A stretch of DNA of 32,536 bases, taken from Actinomycetota bacterium (lineage in GTDB: Bacteria > Actinomycetota > Coriobacteriia > Anaerosomatales > JAUXNU01). Position 1 is the stretch's first letter; every line of letters begins with the position of its first letter. The position numbers and the translations under genes are program-made. The stretch lies in NCBI GenBank assembly GCA_030682655.1, contig JAUXNU010000181.1, forward strand, positions 1-32,536, read 5' to 3'. The notes under the pieces were generated by a model. The model was given only the letters and a program-made list of their open reading frames with translations, did not search any database and was not told the DNA's origin. Positions 14,421 through 23,109 of the stretch are shown here, piece by piece.

Positions 14421-17242
14421 GCTTCTCTGTCGGCGCTCTCGTTCGTGCCCGCAATCGGGAGTGGGTCGTGCTACCCGATTCGACCGACGAGCTCCTTCTG
14501 CTCAGACCCCTCGGAGGCACCGACGAAGAGCGCGCCGGAGTGCTGACTTCCCTTGAGACTGTGGAGCCCGCCGCCTTCGGACTCCCGGATCCGGAGAAGG
14601 CTGGCGACTTCCAATCAGCCAAGCTGCTGCGCGACGCCCTGCGTCTCGGGTTCCGCTCCGGCGCCGGACCGTTCCGCTCGCTTGGGCGCATCGCGTGCGA
14701 GCCTCGGCCTTATCAGCTGGTGCCGCTGCTCATGGCGCTTCGACAGGACCCGGTCCGGCTGCTCATCGCCGACGACGTCGGCATCGGTAAGACCATCGAG
14801 GCAGGGCTCATCGCCCGGGAAATGCTTGACCAGGGGGAAGTAACGCGGCTCTCGGTCATCTGCCCTCCGCACCTAGCCGAGCAGTGGAAACGTGAGCTGT
14901 CCGAGAAGTTCCACATCGACGCCGAGCTCGTGTTGGCCTCCACTGCCCGTCGCCTGGAACGCGGTCTTGAGCACGGAGAGTCACTGTTCGACCGGTACCC
15001 ATGCACCGTGGTATCTCTCGACTTCATCAAGACCGACCAGCACCGCGACACCTTCCTGCGTGCGGCACCGGAACTCATCATCGTGGACGAGGCACACACC
15101 TGCGCCTTCGGTGCCCAAGAGCGAGGCAGGATGCAGCGCTTCGAGCTGCTTCAGTCTCTTGCGAAGGATTCCGAGCGCCACATCTTGCTCGTGACCGCCA
15201 CGCCCCACAGCGGCAAACAGAATGCGTTCCGCTCTCTACTTGAGCTGCTCGCGCCGTCGCTCGAGAACATGCCTGACGACCTCGCGGGCGCGGACAACGC
15301 TGTCTACCGACGAGAGCTCGCGAAGTACCTCGTCCAGCGGCGCCGAGGCGACATTCAGCGCTATCTCGAGACCGACACCGCGTTTCCCAAGCGCAAGGAC
15401 GCCGAGCTCACCTACGCACTCTCGCCCGAGTACCATCAGCTCTTCGAAGACGCCGTGGCCTACGCGAGGCACAGCGCCAGCAAGGGTGGCGACCAGCGCA
15501 CTCAGCGTCTGCGTTGGTGGGCGCTCGTCAGTCTCTTGCGGTCGATCGGGTCCTCGCCGGCTGCCGCTGCCGAGACGCTCCGCAACCGCGCTCCGGGTCT
15601 CGATACGGAGAACATCGATCAGCTTGACGAGCTGGGTCGCAGCATGGTGTTGGGCTTTGAAGAGGACGAGACCGAGTCCAGCGACGTGGTTCTGGGCGCT
15701 GAGCTCGACGAAAGGGTCGGCTTCAGCAGCTCCGAGCGCAAGCAGCTCCGTGAACTCGCAGATCGTGCTGAGCTGCTCAAGGGAGACAAGGACCCCAAGC
15801 TCGCCGGCGTCGTGAAGATCGTGAAGGACCTGCTGAAGGACGGCTTCAATCCCATCGTCTTCTGCTATTACATTCCGACTGCCGAGTACGTGGCCGAGGA
15901 GCTCCGATCGCGCCTGCCTAACAAGGTCGCGGTTGAGGCTGTCACCGGGAGGCTTGCACCCGAGGGTCGCGAGGCTCGCATCGAGGAGCTAGCCGAGCAC
16001 GAGCAGCGCGTCCTCGTCGCCACCGATTGTCTGAGCGAGGGCGTGAACCTGCAGAACGTGTTCGACGCCGTTGTTCACTACGACATGGCGTGGAACCCCA
16101 CCACACACGAACAGCGCGAGGGGCGGGTGGACCGCTACGGCCAGCTCAATCCCGAGGTGCGCGTGGTCACCTACTTCGGCAAGGACAACCCGATAGATGG
16201 AATCGTTCTGAAGGTGCTGATTCGCAAGCACAAGGCGATTCGCGATGCGCTCGGCGTGTCGGTACCGGTGCCCGCTGGATCCGAGACCGTCGTCGAGGCG
16301 ATCTTCGAGGGCCTTGTCATCCGCGAGGCGAGTGGGGCGCGGGGCGAGCAGCTCCAACTCGACATGGCGGAGTTCATCAAGCCCAAGCAGATGCAGCTCG
16401 ATGCCGAGTGGGACGCCGCCGAGCATCGCGAGCAGCACTTGCGCAAGACCGTCTTCGCACAGGAGACTATCAAGCCGGATGAGGTTGCTGCGAAGCTCTC
16501 AGAGGTGGTCGACCAACTAGGCTCCCAGGCGGAGGTTCGCGAGTTTGTGATTTCCGCGCTCAAAGCGGCCGGTGCACGCGTGACCGGCGTCGGCGTACTC
16601 TCGGTTGACCTACGCGAGGCAAGAATCGACCTCCGAGACCTCATCGGTCGTGAGAGGGAGAGTCTCGAGATCACCTTCGAGGACTCCGCCAAGCCAGAGC
16701 AGATCTACCTTCACCGCACTCACCCGATCGTCGAAGCCATCGCCACGTGGGTGCTCGATACCGCGCTGGACGATCTCGCCGTTGGGCCGGCGCACCGAGC
16801 CGGTGTGATGCGCACGGATGCGGTCTCTATGCGGACCACGCTTCTGCTCACGCGGTATCGATTCTCCGTTGATGTGAAGCGTGGAGATGCCGAGCGCCGC
16901 CTGCTTGCAGAGAGTTCGGGCATGCTCGCATTTCGTGGCTCACCAGCATCGCCTGAATGGCTTGATGCAGATGAGATCGCCGCGCTGCTGGCAGCGAGAC
17001 CATCCGGCAACGTTGTAGGCGCGAGCGAGTCGATCCGCCGAGTGTTGGATGCCTACCCCGGCCAGCTGGCGGCCTTCGTGGATGCCGATGCGGGGAAGCG
17101 GGCCACGGCGCTCAAGTCGGAGTACCGCGAAATGCGCGAGGCCGCTCGCCTGAAGGGCGTTAACTACCGAGTCACCCATTTGCCGCCGGATGTGCTGGGT
17201 GTCTACGTGTTTGTCCCGCTGACCGCCGGGCAGGTGAGCTAG
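14417..17242 (+). CDS. drmD: SNF2-family helicase, DrmD-like
   Basis: A 941-residue SNF2-type ATPase. The N-terminus (FSVGALVRARNREWVVLPDS) and the passage GPFRSLGRIACEPRPYQLVP match what I recall of DISARM DrmD proteins. The helicase motifs are DDVGIGKTIEAGL (about 116-128), ICPPHLAEQW, VDEAH (about 223-227), LVTATPHSG (about 258), a motif V region ATDCLSEGVNLQ (about 535) and motif VI QREGRVDRYGQ (about 565). About 350 further residues follow, as in DrmD, which is usually near 1000 residues. It would use ATP to move on or remodel DNA in the restriction complex. It sits between the fused helicase and the methylase; in class 1 DISARM drmD is likewise next to drmMI. The symbol is given by similarity. 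Confidence 0.87.
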   Translation: MSFSVGALVRARNREWVVLPDSTDELLLLRPLGGTDEERAGVLTSLETVEPAAFGLPDPEKAGDFQSAKLLRDALRLGFRSGAGPFRSLGRIACEPRPYQLVPLLMALRQDPVRLLIADDVGIGKTIEAGLIAREMLDQGEVTRLSVICPPHLAEQWKRELSEKFHIDAELVLASTARRLERGLEHGESLFDRYPCTVVSLDFIKTDQHRDTFLRAAPELIIVDEAHTCAFGAQERGRMQRFELLQSLAKDSERHILLVTATPHSGKQNAFRSLLELLAPSLENMPDDLAGADNAVYRRELAKYLVQRRRGDIQRYLETDTAFPKRKDAELTYALSPEYHQLFEDAVAYARHSASKGGDQRTQRLRWWALVSLLRSIGSSPAAAAETLRNRAPGLDTENIDQLDELGRSMVLGFEEDETESSDVVLGAELDERVGFSSSERKQLRELADRAELLKGDKDPKLAGVVKIVKDLLKDGFNPIVFCYYIPTAEYVAEELRSRLPNKVAVEAVTGRLAPEGREARIEELAEHEQRVLVATDCLSEGVNLQNVFDAVVHYDMAWNPTTHEQREGRVDRYGQLNPEVRVVTYFGKDNPIDGIVLKVLIRKHKAIRDALGVSVPVPAGSETVVEAIFEGLVIREASGARGEQLQLDMAEFIKPKQMQLDAEWDAAEHREQHLRKTVFAQETIKPDEVAAKLSEVVDQLGSQAEVREFVISALKAAGARVTGVGVLSVDLREARIDLRDLIGRERESLEITFEDSAKPEQIYLHRTHPIVEAIATWVLDTALDDLAVGPAHRAGVMRTDAVSMRTTLLLTRYRFSVDVKRGDAERRLLAESSGMLAFRGSPASPEWLDADEIAALLAARPSGNVVGASESIRRVLDAYPGQLAAFVDADAGKRATALKSEYREMREAARLKGVNYRVTHLPPDVLGVYVFVPLTAGQVS

Positions 17243-17244
17243 CC

Positions 17245-20200
17245 GTGGCCCGGACACAGAACACCTTCAGTACCGTCCGCACGGAGGGTTCGCTCCTGCC
17301 CGCGGACTTCCTCCAGCGCCTGCTGACACCCAAGTCAGATATCGAGGGGCTGCGTTCCGAGGACTACCATCTCGTGGGTCGCGAGCGGATTGACGACGCG
17401 GCCAGTCGTTCGTGGCTCAGGCTCGTTGGCGCCTGGGCGGCGTTTCGCGCCCAACTTCAGCGCCTGTCTGCCGATGACACCGCGACCACGATCACCCGCG
17501 AGAAGTGGCTGTACGTGCTCTTCTCCGAGCTCAACTACGGCCGGCTGGAAGCGGCCAAGGGCATCACCGCCGAGGGGAAGCCCTACCCGGTCTCCCATCT
17601 CGCAGGGAGTGTCCCGCTACACCTCGTGGGCGCGAACATCGACCTCGACAAGCGCACCCGAGGGGCTGTTGGAGCTGCGACGATGAGCCCTCACGGTCTC
17701 GTCCAGGAGCTGCTCAACCGTTCAGATGACTACCTCTGGGGCGTCGTTTCGAACGGTCGGGTCCTGCGTGTACTCCGTGACAACGCCGCGATGACGCGCC
17801 AGGCGTTCGTGGAGTTCGACCTGGAAGCGATGTTCGAGGGCCAGGAGTATCACGACTTCGTGTTGCTCTGGATGCTTCTCCACCAGTCGCGCTTCGAGGG
17901 GGAACGACCCGCGGAGTGTTGGATTGAGAAGTGGGTCGCCACCAGCCGCTCCCAGGGCACGCGCGCACTCGACGCCTTGCGCGGCGGCGTTGAGGCCGCC
18001 ATCACTGCCCTAGGCACCGGATTGGTCTCGCATCGAGGTAACGTTGCCTTGAAGGCCGCCCTGCGTGACGGTGACCTCGACAAGCATGATCTCTACCGAC
18101 AGGTTCTCCGCATCGTCTATCGTCTGATCTTCCTCTTCGCCACCGAGGACCGCGAGCTGGTGTTCTCCCCCGGGGCGACGCGTGAGGCGAAGGACCGATA
18201 TCTCAAGTACTACTCGGTCTCTCGTCTCCGCCGACTCGCGGAGCGCAGACGGGGTGACGGGCATTCCGATCTCTGGCAGCAGCTCCTGCTCACGTTTGAG
18301 CTGTTCGCAACCGGCGACGGCGAGGACTCTCTGGGGGTGCCCTTTATGGGAGGGCTATTCCGCGACAGCGATCCGCTGCTAGCGGATTCCCAAGTCTCGA
18401 ACCTCCACCTGCTCGAGGCGGTCCGTGCCCTTACCACAGTCTCCGATGGCCAAACGCGACGCCGCGTGGATTATCGGAACCTCGGCGCCGAGGAACTTGG
18501 GAGCGTCTATGAGTCACTTCTTGAACAGCACCCGAACCTAGACCTCCAGACCGGCTCCTTTGAACTCGGCACCGCCGCCGGGTCTGAGCGGAAGACCACT
18601 GGCAGCTACTACACGCCGAGCTCGCTGATCAGTCTACTGCTCGACTCCGCGTTGGAGCCGGTGCTTGGGGAACGAGTCCAGACAGCGCGCAAGGAAGGGC
18701 GTGACGTCGAGGAGGCCATTCTTGACCTCAAGGTGTGCGACCCGGCGTGTGGCTCGGGCCACTTCCTCATCGCCGCCGCGCATCGAATCGCTCGCGAACT
18801 CGCCAAGGTCCGCACCGGCGACGATGAGCCCTCGCCCTCGGCACAGCGCCATGCGCTGCGTGATGTAGTCTCGCGCTGCATCTACGGCGTGGATATCAAC
18901 CCCATGGCCGTCGAGCTTGCCAAGGTAGGTTTGTGGCTAGAGGCCATCGAGCCGGGAAAGCCGCTGACCTTCCTCGACCATCATCTCAAGCAAGGCAATT
19001 CGCTTCTCGGGGCCACGCCTGCGCTCATCAAGGGCGGCATTCCGGACAGTGCCTTTGATCAGATCGAGGGCGATGACAGGAAGGTTGCGTCCTCCTACAA
19101 GGCGCGGAACAAGGTGGCGAGAGGCGGCCAGCTAGATCTTCTCGCAGCAGAGGAGCCGGCCGACTACAGCGCCAGCCTCGCTGACCAGCTGGCTCGCATC
19201 GACGTGATGTCCGATGAGACGCCTGATCAGCTCGCCGCGAAGGAGAGGCTCTTTGCGAAGTTCACGAGTTCCCGAGAGTTCTCAACCACCTCCCTTGTTG
19301 CAGATGCGTATTGCGCAGCGTTCGTGTGGCCCGCGACTGCGGATGCTCCTCGACCGATTACCCAGGGTGTGTTCGAAGGCTTGTGCGATGGCACAGCGCT
19401 GCTTGGTGCTGAGATTGTCGGAACAGTGAGTCAGCTCGCCCAAACCTACGAGTGGTTCCATTGGCATCTCCAGTTCCCGGACGTATTCAGTTCGAGTACG
19501 CCCGCGACCGATGGCAGCTCGACCGGATGGATTGGTGGCTTCGACTGCATGCTCGGCAATCCGCCGTGGGAGCGGATCAAACTTCAAGAGAAGGAGTTCT
19601 TTGCGGCGCGCTCGCCGGAAATCGCGAATGCCGCGAACGCAGCAAAGCGTAAGGCGCTCATAGCTCGGCTCGTCGAGGAGCATCCGGTCCTCGCGGCTGA
19701 GTTTGCCGAAGCGAAGCGCCGCGCAGAGGGGGAGAGCCACGTTGTTCGCAGTTCGGGGCGATACCCGCTGTGTGGCCGTGGCGACGTGAACACATACACG
19801 ATCTTCGCTGAACTCAATCGCCAGCTGGTCGCTTCAACTGGTCGTACTGGGTGCATCGTTCCCACCGGAATCGCGACTGACGACACCACGAAGTACTTCT
19901 TCCGCGACACCATGGAGTCGGGCGCTTTGGTGAGCCTCATCGGATTCGAAAACGAGGAGTTCATCTTCCCCGGAGTCCATCATGCGACGAAGTTCTGTCT
20001 TCTGACGATGTCCGGAGCGGCCCGCAGAGACACCATCGCTGAGTTCAGCTTCTTTTTGCGGCAGCCCGCGCAAACCGCAGACCCGGAGCGCAGGTTCGAG
20101 TTGTCTGTTGAGGATATTGTCCTCATCAACCCGAACACCCGCACCTGCCCTATCTTCCGGACTCGCCGTGACGCTGAGATCACAAAGGGGGTGTATCGTC

Positions 20201-21174
20201 GCGTTCCAGTACTGATTGACGAGGAGGTCGGCGACGAAGGCAACCCTTGGGGAGTTCGATTCTTCACGGTGTTCCACATGGCGAACGACTCGGGCTTGTT
20301 CCGATCTCACGAGGAGCTTGAGGAAGAGGGTTTCGAACTCCAAGGCAACATCTTCTTGCGCGGGGCTTCGAGGTACCTGCCGCTCTACGAGGCGAAGATG
20401 ATGCACCAGTTCGACCACCGTTTTGGCACCTACGACGGCCAGACCGAGGCCCAGGCGAACCAGGGCAAGCTGCCCGAGCTCACGCCCGAGCAGCACGCAG
20501 ACCCTGACTTCGCGGCGCTGCCGCGATACTGGGTCGAGGAATCCGAAGTCGAGAAGCGACTGGATGGTATCTGGGATCGAGCCTGGCTCCTTGGATTCCG
20601 GGATGTCACTACATCGGTCTCACGGAGGACCTTGATTGCTGCGTTCTTGCCCAGACTCGCATTCGGCCACAAGCTGCCGCTAGTGATGCCCGCCGGAAAT
20701 GCCTCGATCGCTGCCTGCCTGCTCGCCTGTATGGATTCATTCTCAGTCGACTACATCGCCAGGCAGAAGACCGGTGGCATCTCGATGACGTACTTCGTCC
20801 TCAAACAACTCGCCGTTCCTGAGGCGAGTGCCTTCGACGAACGCCCGCGATGGGCCGCAAGTTCGATCGTTGATTGGGTTAGGCCCAGGGTCCTGGAGCT
20901 GGTCTATACATCACATGACATGGCGCCCTTTGCGCGGGACGTTGGCTACGATGGCGACCCGTTTGTGTGGGACGAAGATCGTCGATTTGAGCTACGCTCG
21001 GAGCTCGACGCCGCCTTCTTCCACCTTTACGGAATCCAGCGCGATGACGTCGACTACATCATGGACACCTTCTGGATAGTCAAAGCTGACGACGAGAAGC
21101 GTTTCGGCGATTACCGCACGAAGCGCCGCATCCTAGAGCTGTTCGACGAATACGCTGGGGACTCGCATGGCTAA
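17245..21174 (+). CDS. Adenine-N6 DNA methyltransferase, PglX/DrmMI-like
   Basis: A 1309-residue class I DNA methylase. A long N-terminal region (about 1-450) precedes the catalytic domain: the YYTP box typical of type I/Eco57I-like enzymes (about 455), SAM-binding motif [11 protein letters not shown] (about 498-507), [20 protein letters not shown] (about 547), and the catalytic NPPW motif IV (about 772), which marks an adenine-N6 (or N4-cytosine) enzyme. The remaining 530 residues probably hold target recognition and helical parts. Family knowledge: PglX in BREX and DrmMI in class 1 DISARM mark host DNA as self. Its place directly after a DrmD-like gene favours the DISARM role. The GTG start is 2 bases after the previous stop. 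No nuclease motif was seen in the N-terminal part by eye. Confidence 0.88.
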   Translation: MARTQNTFSTVRTEGSLLPADFLQRLLTPKSDIEGLRSEDYHLVGRERIDDAASRSWLRLVGAWAAFRAQLQRLSADDTATTITREKWLYVLFSELNYGRLEAAKGITAEGKPYPVSHLAGSVPLHLVGANIDLDKRTRGAVGAATMSPHGLVQELLNRSDDYLWGVVSNGRVLRVLRDNAAMTRQAFVEFDLEAMFEGQEYHDFVLLWMLLHQSRFEGERPAECWIEKWVATSRSQGTRALDALRGGVEAAITALGTGLVSHRGNVALKAALRDGDLDKHDLYRQVLRIVYRLIFLFATEDRELVFSPGATREAKDRYLKYYSVSRLRRLAERRRGDGHSDLWQQLLLTFELFATGDGEDSLGVPFMGGLFRDSDPLLADSQVSNLHLLEAVRALTTVSDGQTRRRVDYRNLGAEELGSVYESLLEQHPNLDLQTGSFELGTAAGSERKTTGSYYTPSSLISLLLDSALEPVLGERVQTARKEGRDVEEAILDLKVCDPACGSGHFLIAAAHRIARELAKVRTGDDEPSPSAQRHALRDVVSRCIYGVDINPMAVELAKVGLWLEAIEPGKPLTFLDHHLKQGNSLLGATPALIKGGIPDSAFDQIEGDDRKVASSYKARNKVARGGQLDLLAAEEPADYSASLADQLARIDVMSDETPDQLAAKERLFAKFTSSREFSTTSLVADAYCAAFVWPATADAPRPITQGVFEGLCDGTALLGAEIVGTVSQLAQTYEWFHWHLQFPDVFSSSTPATDGSSTGWIGGFDCMLGNPPWERIKLQEKEFFAARSPEIANAANAAKRKALIARLVEEHPVLAAEFAEAKRRAEGESHVVRSSGRYPLCGRGDVNTYTIFAELNRQLVASTGRTGCIVPTGIATDDTTKYFFRDTMESGALVSLIGFENEEFIFPGVHHATKFCLLTMSGAARRDTIAEFSFFLRQPAQTADPERRFELSVEDIVLINPNTRTCPIFRTRRDAEITKGVYRRVPVLIDEEVGDEGNPWGVRFFTVFHMANDSGLFRSHEELEEEGFELQGNIFLRGASRYLPLYEAKMMHQFDHRFGTYDGQTEAQANQGKLPELTPEQHADPDFAALPRYWVEESEVEKRLDGIWDRAWLLGFRDVTTSVSRRTLIAAFLPRLAFGHKLPLVMPAGNASIAACLLACMDSFSVDYIARQKTGGISMTYFVLKQLAVPEASAFDERPRWAASSIVDWVRPRVLELVYTSHDMAPFARDVGYDGDPFVWDEDRRFELRSELDAAFFHLYGIQRDDVDYIMDTFWIVKADDEKRFGDYRTKRRILELFDEYAGDSHG

Positions 21175-22171
21175 ACCCTATGTCTCCTATCGACGATTGG
21201 TGATGAACTCGAAGGCCGCGATGGTCGCCGCAATCGAGATCTACAACAAACCGACGATTCAGTATCGCGATGAGACGTTTGTCATTCTCGTTGTGAACGC
21301 GTGGGAGCTGCTGCTCAAGGCCATTCTGTGTAAGTCGAAAAGGACGGTCTTCTACAAGAAGAAGCGCAACGAGCCCCACAGGTCCTATGCGGTGAAGGAT
21401 GCTGTCGCGAGGTCTCGTGACCTCATCCCTGCGGGCCTGGCTCCGCCGAGCATGGTTGCAAACATCGAACACCTCGTTCTCTTTCGGGATAACGCTGTTC
21501 ACTTCTATAACCAGAGCGATTTCAGTGTTCTTGTCTATGCGCTTGGGCAGACCTCGGTGGTCAACTACAACGACGTACTGAAGGCGGTCTTTGGCCAAGG
21601 CCTTGAGGAGCAGATGGCACTCAGCCTGATGCCTATTGGCCTCAAGCCGCCAGTTGACCCGATTGCCTTTCTGGCGGGTGTCACCGGTGACGCTTCCGCC
21701 AACCCCGTGGTGGTCGAGTTTGTGCGGAGTCTGGCCGCCTCAACGAGGGACTTGGAGGCCGACGGGTCCGATACAGGTCGGCTGCTCACCTCCTACACGG
21801 TGTCGCTTCAATCAACCAAGAAGATTGCCTCTGCCGACCTGGTCGTTGGAGTCGACGGCGGAAGCAGCCCGGATCGAATGCTCGTGACTCAGATCTTCAA
21901 GGACCCAAACAAGGCGTACCCACTGCGCGAGAAGGATGTGCTCGCACAGGGGTTGGTCGTAGACGGGGTACCGATTGGGCAGTACGTGTTCCGTGCGATC
22001 GTGCGGAAGTACGATTTGAAGTCGGACCCGAAGTATTGCTGGGAAGCCGACGGTGGTGTTCTCACGAAGTACAGTTCGGAGGTAGTCCGGTTCTTGAGGT
22101 CGCTGGACGCCGCAGCGTTAGACCGGGCGAAGCGGGAGTACTCGGCGCGGTGCCAGAAGCTAGGGAGATGA
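21167..22171 (+). CDS. DUF3644-type protein
   Basis: A 334-residue protein. Its first 60 residues (LVMNSKAAMVAAIEIYNKP, then YRDETFVILVVNAWELLLKA) match the start of DUF3644 as I recall it: a helical domain with Lys-rich KSKRTVFYKKK following. Further on are NIEHLVLFRDNAVHFY, with the R-D-N-A-x-H pattern also seen in HEPN-like helical domains, and a C-terminal third with predicted winged-helix character (LREKDVLAQGLVV, GQYVFRAIVRKYDL). DUF3644 proteins are common beside restriction and abortive-infection genes but have no settled function. The ATG overlaps the methylase end by 8 bases with GGGGA just upstream. An HEPN-type RNase effector role is a guess resting on that motif. Confidence 0.75.
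   Translation: MAKPYVSYRRLVMNSKAAMVAAIEIYNKPTIQYRDETFVILVVNAWELLLKAILCKSKRTVFYKKKRNEPHRSYAVKDAVARSRDLIPAGLAPPSMVANIEHLVLFRDNAVHFYNQSDFSVLVYALGQTSVVNYNDVLKAVFGQGLEEQMALSLMPIGLKPPVDPIAFLAGVTGDASANPVVVEFVRSLAASTRDLEADGSDTGRLLTSYTVSLQSTKKIASADLVVGVDGGSSPDRMLVTQIFKDPNKAYPLREKDVLAQGLVVDGVPIGQYVFRAIVRKYDLKSDPKYCWEADGGVLTKYSSEVVRFLRSLDAAALDRAKREYSARCQKLGR
22162..22167 (+). promoter_or_regulatory. Ribosome binding site for the EVE-like gene
   Basis: AGGGAG ends 6 bases before the ATG at 22174. The in-frame ATG at 22168 is directly next to it and too close to be served by this site, so 22174 is preferred. Confidence 0.5.
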
Positions 22172-22173
22172 GA

Positions 22174-23109
22174 ATGCCAGCAGTTTGGTGGGTCAATCAG
22201 ACGAACCCGCAGTACACCATCGACCGCACGCGGGGCTATCGCTGGTCTCCATCCAAGACGAAGACCGGCGGGGTTCGCGAGGCCTGGCGCTGCCTTGAGG
22301 ACATGGCTCAGGGCGACATTTGGATCTGCTGGTCCAGCCAGTCCATCGATGCGCTCGGCCTGGTGAACCGGCCACCCGAACCTTCGCGGGACTGGCCTGT
22401 CGACCAAGCGAATCAAGATCTCGATGATTATCCCGATCACGCGGGGTACAGGGTGTTCTTTGACCTTCATCCGCTTGATCGTCCGATATCGGCCGGCGAG
22501 ATTCCTGACGAGTGGAAGCGGAAAGCGGGCCCGTTCCGGGCGAACTTGTGGGTCAAACTGTCGTCGGTTGAGCCCGTTGATCTATCGGCGGCCGACGAGC
22601 TCCGTGAGATGTTTGCCGACCGGTGGCCAGTGGGTTCGCCGTGGGGCGTCGACGCTCCGCCGGCCACCGCGCCACGCGCCACGCGCTACTGGCTCAGCAT
22701 CCACACGCCAGATTCTTGGGAACGGTTTCTGGCTGGCGATATCGATGTGGTGACGTCAAAGCACAAGACCGACAGCATCCAGCGTGGCGACATCTTCATC
22801 AACTTCGTTTCTGGCGACGGTGCTCGCTGGGTCTCGGCAGAGGAGGTCGTATCGGATGTGCGCCCATTGCGCGGCAAGCCCTATCAGGACTACGAGTCGC
22901 AATGGGAGTGGCAGATTCGGCCGCTGACCCCGAGGTTGGCATTGGATGAGGGAATCGTCGTAAGACCAACCACCGGACGGCTGGAGCTCTTTCGCGGGTA
23001 CGAGCGCAACTGGGGTGTCCGGGTGAGGAAGTCAGGCACGGAGCTCACCGAACATGACGCAGAGCTGATCATCGAGTGGATCGATCCACTTTCAGAAGGG
23101 ACACGCTGA
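22174..23109 (+). CDS. EVE/PUA-like protein, probably binds modified DNA
   Basis: A 311-residue protein with what look like two PUA/EVE-type units. The first opens with WWVNQTNPQYTIDRTRGYRW, the typical start of EVE-like modules paired with McrB-type ATPases, and continues with GDIWICW. The second opens with RYWLSIHTPDSWERFL near residue 170 and continues with GDIFINFVSGDG. EVE and related folds recognise modified bases, and EVE domains are often fused to or encoded beside McrB-type ATPases. Here the gene's stop overlaps the mcrB-like start (TGATG), and the McrB-like protein lacks an obvious EVE domain of its own. This protein is therefore probably the specificity subunit, supplied in trans. 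That partnership is inference. Confidence 0.75.
   Translation: MPAVWWVNQTNPQYTIDRTRGYRWSPSKTKTGGVREAWRCLEDMAQGDIWICWSSQSIDALGLVNRPPEPSRDWPVDQANQDLDDYPDHAGYRVFFDLHPLDRPISAGEIPDEWKRKAGPFRANLWVKLSSVEPVDLSAADELREMFADRWPVGSPWGVDAPPATAPRATRYWLSIHTPDSWERFLAGDIDVVTSKHKTDSIQRGDIFINFVSGDGARWVSAEEVVSDVRPLRGKPYQDYESQWEWQIRPLTPRLALDEGIVVRPTTGRLELFRGYERNWGVRVRKSGTELTEHDAELIIEWIDPLSEGTR

Noticed and set aside
9246-21174. Canonical DISARM, BREX or Druantia
   Set aside because: DISARM lacks DrmC and separate DrmA/DrmB here; BREX would need PglZ, BrxC and BrxL or similar, none seen; Druantia type I-III partners are not recognised.
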